Origin: Pocillopora verrucosa | Lineage: Eukaryota > Cnidaria > Anthozoa > Scleractinia > Pocilloporidae | NCBI RefSeq assembly: GCF_036669915.1 | Contig: NC_089317.1 | Location: 6,443,411-6,507,410 of the forward strand | DNA: 64,000 nt | Direction of reading: 5' to 3' | In this document: piece after piece, positions 24,234 to 36,740 of the stretch | Position numbering within the stretch: position 1 is the first letter of the stretch | Layout of the letters: each line of letters begins with the position of its first letter | Program-made: the position numbers and the translations under genes | Notes under the pieces: generated by a model | Seen by the model: only the letters and a program-made list of their open reading frames with translations | Database searches by the model: none | What the model was told of the DNA's origin: nothing

Positions 24234-24921
24234 TCAAATTATAGCTAGGCTTCCTGGCCAGTCGGGCAGAACCAAATGTTTGTCGAAAATTATATGAGGC
24301 ACACAAATCAACCCTACAACGCTGGAACAAATGGCAGGGATAGCTTGATTATTTGTCTGTAGGCAAAGCTTTGAAGAAAAACCAGAGCTTCTGCCGCGAT
24401 ATTTAAAAATACCCAGAGATTTTAGACGGTAATAGAGAGAATTGTTAGACCACCGGTAGTTCTGAGCGCGAATAACAAATAGCTCTTCTTGGGTGTAAAC
24501 CTTGCGAGCGACAACGTTTACCAGTCCAATTGGGATTGTGGAAAAGGAGTATCGAGCAGGCATAGAGTCAAAACTCACAGCAGAGGGATGGACATCCAGC
24601 AGGGAACAAGGAGGTCCAGGATTTCTCTCGATATCCATACAGATGGTTAAATCTCTCGAGGGCAACAGCAAACACGTACAGCCATGTTTGTTCCAAGTAG
24701 TGATAGGTTGATGAGGAATGAAACATGAGCGCCCGTTGTAGCAAGAAAAACATCGTTTCGTCGGGGTAAGCTGATTGACCGATAACGGAGCTCGAAAAAC
24801 ACATAGTCAAGAGCAAAAAACTAACAAAATTGCGGAGACCTAAAAACGTGACAGCCATTATGACGCGCATGACAAACAAACTAACATGATACCTATGCTG
24901 TGGTGACATGACAACTAACAT
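24234..24921 (-). mobile_element. 5' fragment of a non-LTR retroelement-like ORF with a 2A-like motif
   Basis: The - strand encodes DIERNPGP at 24612-24635, followed after about 30 residues by ARKVYTQEELFVIR and GIFKYRGR. A 2A-like D-x-E-x-N-P-G-P near the N-terminus, then a Tyr-x-x-x-E-L motif, is the layout I know from 5' ends of CR1/L2-type LINE ORFs in marine invertebrates. The stretch before the motif is in a different frame, and no reverse transcriptase or endonuclease follows. It is a truncated relic between the fold-back element and the minisatellite. Confidence 0.55.
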
Positions 24922-26285
24922 GGTACCTACACTGTCATAACTTGACTTCCATCATGGTACCTACACTGTGATGATTTGACTATCATTGTGGTACCTAGAC
25001 TATGGTGACATGACTACCATCATGGTACCTACACTGTGATGACTTGACCACCATTGAGGTTTTTACACTGTGGTGACATGAGTATCATCACGTTCCTTCA
25101 CTATGGTGACATGATTACCATCATGGTACCTACTCTGTGATGACTTGACTACTAATGTGGTATGTACACTGTGATGACATGACTACTATCATGGCACCTA
25201 CACTGCGGTGGCATGACTATTAACATGGTACCTACACTGTGATGACTTGACTACCATTGTGGTACCTACACAGTGGTGACGTGACCACCATTATGGTAAC
25301 TACACCAGGATGTGACTACCATTGTGGTTCCTTCACTATGGTGACATGACTACCATCATGGTACCTAGACTGTGATGACTGAACTACTATTGTGGTATGT
25401 ACACTGTAAGGCATGACTACCATAATGGCACCCACATTGAGGTGACATGACTTCTAACATGGTACCTACACTGTGATGACTTGACTACTATTGTGGTACC
25501 TACACTGAGGTGACATGACTATCATAATACCTATACTGGGGTGACAAGACTACCATAATGGTACCTACACTGTGATGACCTGACTACCATGGTGTTGACA
25601 TGATTACTAACATGGTACCAACACTGTGATGACTTGACTACCATTGTGGTACCTACACTGTTGTGACACGACTACTAGCATGATACCTACACTGTGGTGA
25701 CATGACAACTAACATGGTACCTACACTGTCATAACTTGACTTCCATCATGGTACCTACACTGTGATGATTTGACTACCATCATGGTACCTACACTTTGAT
25801 GACTTGACTACTAACTAGAGTTCTTACACTGTGGTGACGAGTATCACCATGTACCTACACTGTGGTGACATGACTACCATTGTGGTACCTACACTGTGGT
25901 GACATGACCACCATCATGGTAACTACACTGAGATGACTTAACTACCATTGTGGTTCCTTTACTATGGTGACATGACTACCATCATGGTACCTATACTGTG
26001 ATGACTTGAATACTATTGTGGTACGTACACTTTGGTGACATGACTACCATAATGGCACCTACACTGAGGTGACATGACTACCATCATAGTACCTACACTG
26101 AGGTGACATGACTATCATGGTTCCTATATTGGGGTGACATGACTACCATAATGGTACCTACACCGTGATGACATGACTCCCATTGGGTGACATGATTACT
26201 AATATGGTACCTAGACTGTGGTGGTGTGACTACCATGATGGGACCTGCTGCACTGTGGTGACATGATAACCAGCATGGGACCTAT
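24875..26285. repeat. Minisatellite, ~35-bp unit in alternating ~70-bp pairs
   Basis: About 40 degenerate copies of a ~35-bp unit built on TGGTACCTACACTGTG, ATGACTTGACTACCAT and the sister form GTGACATGACTACCATCA. The two forms tend to alternate (GATGACTTGACTACCATTGTGG next to GGTGACATGACTACCATCATGG), which gives a 70-bp higher-order period. Individual units have gained or lost bases. There is no coding potential. Confidence 0.9.
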
Positions 26286-28849
26286 GTTAAAGTTAAAGGA
26301 TGGGGTGTGGAGGGTTAGTCAATCAATAGGTTTGAGATCTGTATATCCTTTACCAGAATTTATTATTAAAAATTAACCTGTCTCCAGGATTCTATTTCCA
26401 CAGCTCAAGGTTTTGGTAGATCTAAACAAGATATGGGCATGCGCTTTTCTTCCCTCATCAAGGTTTGTTCAATACTACACATAATTTTTCAAAAATGTTT
26501 CAATTTTTTTGTTAGGATAAGACACTGGTCAGGTGATGTGAGATGGTGCTTTGCAAATTGTACAGCTAAGAGCATCAGTTGACCAGTATAAATTACTTTG
26601 AGATTGCTTAGCTTTACAGAAGCAACTTTTAATATGTGGCTGCTTTAACGATGAAATTGTTTTTAACATATTAGTAAACAAGATTTTGAATCAATATCTT
26701 CCTTAGAACACATTCAGAACTCTGTTGGAAAAAGTTATTAAAACAAATTAGAGAAACTGTATTTGTCAATTTGTTTTTATATCGTTAATTAATCCTTTTA
26801 CTCCCAAGATCTTATTGCTTATTCTTCTTAATCTCTGCTATACACTTCTCATGATGTTAGTTGAATCACTTGAAATCAAAGACTGTCAGAGACTTTTTGT
26901 TCTGACTATTTTTAAGTAGAAATTTCATGCCTTGGACAAACAAACCCAACACCTAATTAATATTTCTTTTTTCATGATTGTTGTTGCTGTTTTTCTAATT
27001 TTTTGCTCTGTTTTTGTGACTGATTGCTGTAAGTTGTTTTGCTGTTTTTGTTCTAACAAAACATTTTTGTAAGAGTTCCGATACTTATGGATCATCTGCA
27101 CACTCTGCAAACATTTGGCATGTGGACATTTGACAGAGGTGGTCACTATTCCCTCTGAGAAATAACACCTTTTAAATGACTTCTTTGGTTCGCTTTATTT
27201 GCAACCCTGACCCAAAAATATTTTTCAAACAAGACTTGTTAGACTGAGTTTCTTTCCATAACTTAATTTCTTAAATGTCCCAATCACAGGACCTCTTGGA
27301 AAATATAACTTCTTTTTATTTAGGTGCAAAATACAAGTCCTTCTTTATATAAAAATGAAAAGTGCAAGTCACACTTCAATAACAACAGCTCCAAAGTTTA
27401 CTTGCTGTTCTTCTCAGAGTCAGCTATCAACAAAATTGTTTTATCCTTTGTAGGTCCAGTATAAAATTTTACTTGTAGTATAATATGACAACCTTGTATC
27501 TTTGATGTCAAAACCCCTTTCAAAGCTCAGGAACACTTTGGACTGCACATAGCCATTTGTAGACAAGAATTCCAATGCACCTCTGTAATTGCACATAGTG
27601 GTTCCTGTCTCCATTATGAGATGTGCTTAACTCTGTTGGCACCACTGCTAGTTCAGTGGAAACAACAGACTGAGGCATTGAGATGGCTGTGTTGGAATGT
27701 GTTACTGAACACCTGTTATGGTTAAACTTTGATGATTTGGGTACTGGTACACTGGGATCATCTAGGTATCTCTTATACTTCCTAATGTGGTATCCTTTTT
27801 TTACAAAAATGAGGGTAAAACACAATTTGTAATCACATTCAAAATTGTTATTGCATTATTTCTCACATTTGCCATGAACACAACTCAAATCATGCATTTG
27901 TAGTATGTTCCATTCTTGTCAATTATTTCTATATAGAGTGAGTTGACATCATTATTTATATCATCATCAGAACATGGATCCAAGGCATCCATCATCCAAA
28001 AACAGAGAATCAGTCAGAGAAGTCTTTGAATGTACTTTTCATGGGTTGATCGCTTGTGTGTTAAGTTATTTCTTTTCACAACTGTTTTGCTTAATCTTAC
28101 ATTTTCTAAAGACAGGTTTATTATGGTTCAATGGGAAAATGAGAACAGCATGAGTGTTGTCAATGAAAAGAAAGTCATTGGCACCATGGAGTTAAAAGAA
28201 GGGACAACAGTTGACATATCGACTGGTACAAACTAGAGTTGAGTGGCCATTTATAAAGCTCCTATTTTGAAAGTTTGTAGTGAGTACAAATTGCAATATT
28301 TGTTACATGATCAAAATCTTACCAAAGAATAGATATAATGGCTTAATTAAGCTTATAAAATGCTCAGCACAACTGAAACTCAACTTTACATTCAAATGTT
28401 TGCAAACAAGAGTTTTATCCAAAGAAGTAACAACCACATAAATTCAATTCAGAGCCTGACTCTGGGAGCAAAAGGGTTAAATACTATTTGTATCATCATC
28501 CAAAATTAAATGATTCATTTAAAAACTATTTTTTGACTGATGGTATTCGTGGCAATAAATATAATTCAAATTATTGTATTTTATTTAAAAGAATCAACAG
28601 ATTTTGCTCACAATTTGTGTCAAACCAAATTTAATGATTCATTAGGACTATTTCATATGAATAGCTGTAATTGAGGATAATTCTTATGAAGTTTTCAAGA
28701 AAAGGAAAAGAAATCAAATTCCATCCTAATATTAAATACATGTAAACCTGAGTTAAGCATGTATATAAATTTCATTGAATACTTGAATTTTTAGCTGGGA
28801 TTTTTTAATTTTTATTAGTATTCATTTTATATTAGTGGCCTCAAATTCT
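26286..28849. other. AT-rich region without a supported gene
   Basis: Apart from a partial family A MITE at 26792-26870 (CTTTTACTCCCAAGATCTTA…), I see no exon or RNA. Two short - strand frames (26925-27146 and 27520-27825) are open but have no recognisable domain or convincing splice partners. Confidence 0.4.
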
Positions 28850-29190
28850 TGCCGAAAATTCCCAGTAATTCTTGCACATTCCCAGAAATTCCAGAAAAAA
28901 CCTAGGAATCTCTAGTAAGTTTTTAGATTTATGGCCTTACAGGAAATTTCATCCGGGCTCTGAGTTAGAATTTTCTGGGAATTCTGTGGAATTCCAACTC
29001 CTGTTGGCTATTAACTTGAAATTTCTGGGAATTTCTAGGTTTTTAGAACCATAGTTGATACAATTGGGAATTCCCAGTCGGAATTTACCGAGAAAATTCA
29101 CAATTCTTATTCCAAGGAATTCCTAGGAAAAAATACCTAGGAATTACTAGGAATTTAATCCTGGGAATTCCTAGGAATTCCAAAATCCAT
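28850..29190. repeat. Block of AATTCC / CCTAGGAATT self-complementary repeats
   Basis: Over about 340 bases the motifs GGAATTCC, CCTAGGAATT and their variants (CCCAGAAATTCC, GGGAATTTCTAGG) recur more than a dozen times. Each is near-palindromic, so the region can fold on itself in many registers. I cannot assign it to a known element. Confidence 0.65.
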
Positions 29191-31183
29191 TTTGCAAGAG
29201 AACTTATCATTGCGATGCAAATAGTGCTATAGAAATACTCAAATTATTATCATAATTATTTGTGTTTCCATAATTTTGCTGGATTAGCCACCTCAAGCAA
29301 ATTCTTGGACTGAATTTGTCTAAGTTTAACTGGTAATTAGGTTGTATCTGAACTGAGTTGATTTTGTAAATTACCTAGTCTAAAAATTTTCTAGAGTGAA
29401 TAAGGTTTCTGGCGTTTGCCTTTCATCAGATGAAATTAAATAACAATTTTGTTTAATCTACAACTGTTTTATTGTCCATGTTAAGAATGTATTGCATTGC
29501 AATTAAATGTCTGAAACTAGAAAATTATTGCCAACTCTCCTCACCAACAAGCTGGGTTTTAATACAAATAACCCTTTGTAACCAAAAGATAAATAGACTA
29601 AGCGAAACAATTCTTAAAAATAAATACTCCAAGATCGGTAAGGGAAAACAGCTCACTTGAATTAATTTACAATGATTCGGCTGATTGCATTTGTCACATG
29701 TAGCCATAAAAGCATTCGAAACCATGAAGCTCAAAAATAAACAACACCAGAGACTGCAATTTCAACACGCTTCAGAAAACACATGAGTTCCCGGAGAAGG
29801 TTTTACTTGCGAGAAACTGAGTAATTCTGACACTCCTTAAGAGGAGGTACGATTTCATTGTCAGTTTCGATTGCGTTAAAAAATTGGTTTTATACCATCT
29901 ATAAACTTCCGCCTTCAACTAAAACGCATCTCGTCTTCGAAAACTTATGTGCCACCGCTGAACTATGGCACACAACAACTGCTACAAAATGATACAGCCA
30001 CTCTGATTGCAAAACAGATCCATACTAATGTCCATGATTCGCTTACAATGTTTATCGATGTTGAATGTAATACGAGCAGAAATTAAATTTAGATGTATAT
30101 CAAATAATTGCGTCACTGACTTACTCTAAAATGATCTTCGAATCGAATAATGACACAGTCTTTACCAAGAGGGTTCAATGATGACCCTGCAAAGAGAAAC
30201 ATTTTGCAACTGTGTCAAAGAAACTGCATTCCTTGCTTCAATAATTTGAGGTAAACTCTAAGATTGGAGAATCAATGCACGGATCGAACTGTAAAATCTT
30301 GCGTCATCTTCTCCACTCTACTTAGAACACCTAACTTCACCTAAATACTCCAAAATCGGGAAGCGTAGAACTCTTAGAACCTATCTCTTTCGGCGCCCTT
30401 TGAGAAATATTTCATTTTTTGACAATTTCCCACTTGGAAAGCAATCTCCACAAGAAGGGCAAATCGTTTTCCTGTTCAAGGATCCGTCCAGAGGCGATCG
30501 AAACAGTGATTGCTGTGTCTGCGTCAACTAACAAAATCACAATAGTTTCAGCTCGAAAAAACCTCGGATGGATTTCTGTGAAAAGCAATCTACCGTATAT
30601 TTCAAGATCTCGGCGCCCAAATGAAACTAAGAATTGTGGTATCAAGCGTGAAAATGCCTTCCTGTTTATCGTGCTTCAGTGCCATAACGTGATACCGCTA
30701 ACGTTAAATTATGTTGACGTCTTTGATCATGTGTAAGAGTACAGCCACAGTGTAAAAGGAACCTTCGGAACGATTATGCTTTAATTTCACTTACCTATGT
30801 TATCCTCCTCACGTCTGAGGCCGAAACGGTCATCGAGTTACGTAGTCAGCTGATGAGAAGCTTAAAAGCAAGGAAAACTGACGAGTAAAGCGTGCAAAGC
30901 ATCCTGGGCAAGATCATGTGACTTATACGATTGCTCCTTCTCAAGTTGCTCCCTCTCGTCTTAGAGACCTCATTATGCAATCAATTTGAGACGTTTATCA
31001 TCTTTTGCAGTGTGAAAAAATTAAATCTTCGGATATACTGGGTATAACTCGCTGATTCAAACGGTCAAACGCTCTCTCTTCAGAGTAATAAAATTAAAGT
31101 AAGTAAGAAGATAGTTTTCCTCGAGGTTTTCATGATACGCCGATCCCACCCACAAGATATTTCTGCAAAGAAAGGGTTGTTAA
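29191..31183. other. AT-rich region without a supported gene
   Basis: I see only short unsupported frames on both strands and no repeat or RNA that I can defend. Confidence 0.4.
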
Positions 31184-31466
31184 GACCCGTTTAAACGGTT
31201 TCAACATTTGCTTCAACTTGCATTCAACACTTTGTTGAACCAAATGTTCGGTGCGTTTGAACATTGTCGAAAACGTAAAAGTTGTTGAAAGCTTGTTGAA
31301 AACGTGTTGAATCAAGTTTAAATTGGTTTAAACTTTCATTCAACATCGATCCAATTTTTCCTTTGTTCTCGAAAATGTTGAATGGCCCGTTTAGACGATT
31401 TCAATATTTGCCCAACATCCAACTTGAACGAATGTTGGTCAAATGTTGAATCCGTTTAATCGGGCC
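31184..31466. mobile_element. MITE-like element, family E (CCCGTTTAAACGG…CGTTTAATCGGGCC)
   Basis: The left end GACCCGTTTAAACGGTTTCA and right end GAATCCGTTTAATCGGGCC are inverted repeats. The interior is made of CAACATTTG / GTTGAA motifs that pair between halves (TTCAACACTTTGTTGAA). A second internal left-type end (GGCCCGTTTAGACGATTTCA, near 31385) suggests a nested or tandem copy. Confidence 0.7.
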
Positions 31467-34199
31467 TTTATTAATCACGCGCCATCCTGAAATAATTGTG
31501 AGATGTTTATCGTCTTCTGTGGTGTCACGGCAAGAACTGGAGATATGACGTCTTGGGATTTTTTAGGCAAAAAATAATTTTATTTTCAAACGCTTTGTTC
31601 TTTCCCTAGTAGTCTAGCAGTTATCGACCAAAATTGCTCAAATTGATGATAAGCATGGAACTTTGCCAAAACTCTTATGACCCTATGACTTACATTTTCT
31701 GATATAGGGCCAATCCAAATTAACTTCTTGAGACTAGAACCACGCGTGTCAAAAATTCGCTGACATGGAAGGCTTTTGTCCCAAATTTCCCCAAGCAATG
31801 TCTTTTAAGAGGATTTTCTACCCTCAGCCTCGCTTTCATGTCAGCGAATTTGAACAATTCAGTGATTTTTTTGGTCAATAACAGCTGGAATATAGTGTAT
31901 GCAGCACCCGATAATCTCTAAGGCGAACGTCGATCTACGAAGATGCTCCGAAATAAACAATAAGTGACATCGGGTCAAACTCGGGTGAAGTTCGGCATTT
32001 TCTCGTTACCATCACTCACTCACTTACTCATTAACATATATGGCTTCGCCTCCTATGGGAGGAAGTAACCACAAAAATTAAAAATGTACGATCCCTGGCT
32101 TTTGTACAGATCGAGAAGACGCTCATCCAGGTACGTGAGGAAGAAAAAAACCGACTGTGCAAATTGGAGTGCCATAGTTTTTGGAGGCGCGCGAGAAGAT
32201 AAAAAATCGAGCGTGAGTGGAGAGGGAGGACACTAACTCTTGCTTTTCTGGTACTTTTTCTCCTCCTTACGAGTGGCTCTGAAAATCACACTGCGTTTAT
32301 AGTTAAAAGAAAAAGCGACTGCCATTAGTTCATCACAGGATATAAATCTTATCTTTTTCTCTCTTCTTATTTTTATTTTTATTTATTTTTATTTTTTTTA
32401 TTACATTTTATTTGTTCTGTTTAATGTCTTGCGTCGTCAGACAGATGACTTTTGAACACCAAATGGTTAGCGCACCATATTTCTTTTCCCCTTAGAATTT
32501 CGCCAGTTCCTCGATGAATTTACCAATTCTGACGGTGAGATATCTTCCCTTTTGAATAATAAGTTAATGTAGTGATGAGTACAAAGTAAAAACGTGACTA
32601 GATTGTTGTACGCCGAGGTTTCCCTACTAAGAGAACGTACAACTTGTCGATTTCATGACGTATTTTGTTCTGTATGGTTCGGCTAAGAAAAGTACAAAGT
32701 TTTAAAACGCACGTGCTGCGCTATTCTTTTGCCCATTAGATCTTTGGATTCGCTATGTTCTCATTGCCGTCGCCGTTGTGATTTTTTAAAAGTTTCTAGT
32801 ATTTTCTTGAAGTGCGCGTGAGTAAATTTTGTAGATACAAATGTATTTATGACGTCAATTTCGTACTTCGAATTCATTGACTTCGTTCAGCTCTGCGTTA
32901 AAACACTTTTTTGTTTGGGGCTATAGACTAAATTTGATTATCAATTGTTTTCAAAAGAGGGGTAATTTCCAAGTTTGTAGGGAATCTCCTCCACCGCGAC
33001 TTTGCCGTAAATTAAGGTAAGTAATGCTGTATTTTCTCTATGTAGAAACTAAAACTGTTTCAATGTCTGAAACTCGAAATGCGCTGTTTAAAATGTTCCT
33101 TGATTTAACAATTGCTCTTTTTTTGGGTGTCAATACTTTTTTTTTCCTGGGAGTAATCACTTTTGTTTCCGTTTGATAAATCTCTGTAGCTGTATAATGG
33201 CGATCGAAATTTGAAGATTGTCAAGTTATTACCAAGCCGGAATAACTTCTAAACATGAAGATTATATTTCTCGAAGATAGTACTGAAAACTGAACGCAAC
33301 TAAAATAAGGAAGAAATCGCAATTTGAAATGTTCCACGTCCACAACTGTATTTTCGAGGGGATTAATTATCATAATCTGTAGCACGATATTATCTCTACC
33401 GATAGAGAATCGCCTTTCTAACCTAGTTTATGTAACACAGAGGTTAACGAAATACTCAGCTTCAAAGGGGGCGTAGTGATTGCTATGATTGAAACAATCT
33501 ATTGGAGTGCATTGTGGTGAGAGCACTAGAAGTAAATACACAAAATTCCTCCATATTTACCTAACAATGCACTTACAATTTCTCCGAATGCTCTCAGACT
33601 CCAAACTTGCCAGCATGAAGGAAAAAAAACTGAAAGGAGAGAAAATCGATAGACAAACACAGTTATGCAAGGTTGCGGAAAGATCATCAAGAAGAAAAAT
33701 AGCCTCCGAATGAACCAAGACTGTATAGCAAACAGAGTGAAACAAAAAAAGAACAAACGAACAAAACAACTGCCCCGAAAGCTGGAAATCACTTTTGCGA
33801 GCTTCTACAGTTCAAACTTTTTTTCTGGGGGAGTGTGAACGATCCATTTACAAAAAAAGTGTCCAAACTCCGTTGAAAAAATACTGTATATTAGACTTGT
33901 TAAAATAACCACAACATTAGCTTAAATTAAAACATCAAAACTTCTTTAGATTTCAAACAAAGGGGTTACAAATTTGCATAAACGAAAGCTCAAAACAACT
34001 AAAAACAACTCCGTAAAACAAAACAGCAAAAGTACGCGAAAAATGTCCACGCCAGTTTTTAATGTCAAGGTTAGAGACGTGATTGGGTAATTTATGAAAT
34101 CACGCGTGTTGCGCTTGAATGCAAAAAAAATTAATTTAATTAATTAATTAATCAAAAATTTAAAAACGAAACAGATTTTCTACAGGGAGCATGTACTCA
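31467..34199. other. AT-rich region without a supported gene
   Basis: It contains low-complexity TTTTTATTTTTA sequence at about 32350-32410 and a TTAATTAATTAA run near 34130-34152. There are no exons, RNA genes or mobile elements that I can support. Confidence 0.4.
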
Positions 34200-34409
34200 G
34201 GGGCCCATTTCTCGAACGTCCCGGTAACTTATTGGGCCCGACGCCATATTTAAAAGTCAAAATTTAAGAATGGAGAAGCACGCTATAGCACTCTAACCAG
34301 TCCATTTTGTTTTTTAAGCCAATAGTGTTGAAAACTTTTGAATCTCCCATCTTAAATTAAAACAGAAGAGCTTACGGGCTCGTTGGATGACCTTCGAGGA
34401 ACTGGCCCC
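34200..34409. mobile_element. MITE-like element, family G (GGGGCC…TCTCGAA ends)
   Basis: The left end GGGGCCCATTTCTCGAA and the reverse complement of the right end, GGGGCCAGTTCCTCGAA, match at 14 of 17 positions. Length is about 210 bp with no coding potential. Confidence 0.6.
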
Positions 34410-34917
34410 ATACCCCCTTATGGGGAGAAAGGCTTTATAGCCTTTTTTCTGGGCGCAGCTGCTTATTGCTTATGGGAAAAGTCATGGAAACCCCTGCTTT
34501 AGAACTTAGTGTGAGTGGAGGACCATGCCTTACCTTTACTACTGAAGAAATATAAGATGCGTCAGCATTCTTCTCTCTTTAAAGCTATGAGTTCACATAA
34601 AGTTTGGGTGAGAAGATGGCTGACGCTTCGTTGAAGGAAGAGCTAAACATCCCTAACTTACTTTTTTGAAAACTTTTTAAATGAAGCTAGGATCTAGCAC
34701 GCAGAGTTGGTGGTATTATTCATACACGAAGACAAGAAATCTTCTTGTGCAGAGAAGAGAAATAAAAACATTATCATTGTTTTCTCCAGGTGTAGCTTAA
34801 GACTCTTATTGTCCCTATGGTAATACACTTGGGGTCGAGGATCTTCCCCATCCCTCCCTCAGTTCCTCAAGAATAAAAGACTCTGGGGAAATGAATTCTC
34901 GTCAGATAATATTTTTT

Positions 34918-35058
34918 AATCAGCTGAGTTGATAATACAAAGTAACCAAAGTAAAGGGTTTCTAAAGCTGATGATTCGAGCGTTAGCCCTTCGTCATTCG
35001 CTCTGACGATGGGCTAACGCTCGAAACGACAGCTTTAGATGACATTTACATTGTAAAA
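34918..35058. mobile_element. Fold-back element, family D (TGAGTTGATAATAC… CGAGCGTTAGCCC), copy 1
   Basis: The left half (CAGCTGAGTTGATAA, then AAAGCTG, then CGAGCGTTAGCCCTTCGTC) is mirrored by GACGATGGGCTAACGCTCG and ACAGCTTTAGATGACATTTA. A second copy at 52973-53139 retains the outer terminus on both sides. It forms a long hairpin and contains no ORF. Confidence 0.75.
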
Positions 35059-35266
35059 CAACTCCCCCCGGCCCAACGCAGCACCACAGTTTCTCTTTAA
35101 ACCCTCTCTGTTCAGTTCTTATTCGTGTCAGTTCTTCCTTCTTACGTAAGAAAAACTGATGGGCAGCTTGGAAGTGATATTTACCACCATCCATGCCTTT
35201 TCCAAAAAGAGCATATCTCTGTTACATTGGAACTCAAATCTTTATTTGTTCTTCCTAATTAAAAAG

Positions 35267-35292
35267 ATAATAATAATAATAATAATAATATT
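35267..35292. repeat. (TAA)n microsatellite
   Basis: Eight uninterrupted ATA/TAA triplets. Confidence 0.9.
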
Positions 35293-35813
35293 ACAACTGA
35301 CACAATAGAAAAGAGAAGATCATTTTGCACTTGTGAAGCTGATTGACCACGCTACCAGAGATCAAGACATAAGAAACATAAAGAAGCGGAATTTATACCC
35401 TTACCCACACCGAACCATCCTTTCCTCGCCTTTCCCATTCACAGTAAAATGTTATCATTTACATCCTTAAATCAACCAGTCCTCAGTTGCTCCAGGAGAG
35501 GGTTTGACGAGGGCACATTGCGTCAAGGGAAGACCGAACTTATGTGCTTCCTACCAGCATTTACCACAGCGTACCCACAAATTTCATGATGATATTACTT
35601 CTCCCCAGTCTCTCATTGTCTTTAAATGTCAAATAAGTATGGACTCGTTAGGAATGCTCTCTGGGAAATATTATGCAACTTGATTTTTCGATTTTGCCTT
35701 ATATGAATGATACGATTCTCAAAAGGGTTGAACATAAGCTCCTACTCGCTCTTCCCCCCAAGAAAGCATATTGACTCTGAGACAAATCGAGAAGAAGTAT
35801 GTTCTCTTACGGA

Positions 35814-35834
35814 CTGATTGATTGATTGATTGAT
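35814..35834. repeat. (TGAT)n microsatellite
   Basis: GATTGATTGATTGATTGATA is followed by AACTTTATC. Tetranucleotide tails like this often mark the 3' end of a LINE or SINE, but I cannot identify a body upstream. Confidence 0.6.
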
Positions 35835-36740
35835 AACTTTATCTGTATACAATAAAAAATTTCCTTCAGCACAATTTACAAGTAGAACATCTCATTCTCC
35901 TCAGCCAAACTAACTAATGAAATAAGATCAAACCTTTCAGGTCTTGAGGCTGTTTTTCAAGGACGCCGTATCTCATTCGAATTAGGATAACGGAGTTTGC
36001 TTTTAAATTCATATAAGGAAGTTACAGAACGCAGATCTGGGGGGTAGGCTTTTCCACACCTCAACACTTCAGCCAATTTAGATCAACATAAATTATTCCT
36101 TAGTTTGTCGAATTTCTCAAAAAGTTGCACGCCCGATTATTCACGTTTAATAGTGGTCACTAATCGTTTACTTGTCTAGTATTGAAATTAGATGAGATTG
36201 GATTTCTTCATTTATCTTGCCAATGCAAAAAAATTATACAGCAGAAAACAAAGCAGGCAATTTATGAAGACTGCTTAATGTCAATTAACAAAGTGGTACA
36301 AAAAATTACGGGTCCTGAGGGAGAATTCGGACTTGAAACCTCATTACGCTGAATCAAAAACCAGCCTGACAAAATATTTTATCAAAAAGACATTTTCAAA
36401 CCGAAAAGACGTTTAAAAAATAATCGAATTAGTGGCTAAGATGAATAGCCCACTTCCGAGATTTGGTGTCGGAAATGAGGCTCAAAAACGAGGCTAATTA
36501 AAATGCGATATCGCTTTCGACAGCGTGAGAGCCTCGTTCTGGCAGATTTTAGAGTTTCGTCACCAGATCTCTAACTCGTGAAGACTCGAAAATGCGTTAT
36601 TATCAACTTAACGTCTTGGAGCGCGCGCTGGAGTAATAATGACGTTTGAATTTTCATTATGTCGTCGGTTTCACATTTTTTCAGCTTCGCAAATCGATTC
36701 CATATTTTGCGCTTCGCGAGAAATTAACTCTTAGAAAAAA

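Noticed and set aside
24875..26285. CRISPR-like repeat array
   Set aside because: Units are contiguous and degenerate, with no unique spacers, and the genome is eukaryotic. It is a minisatellite.
27520..27825. 101-residue - strand open frame (YKRYLDDPSVPVPKS…)
   Set aside because: No recognised domain, no supported splice partners and AT-rich surroundings; could be an exon but cannot be defended.
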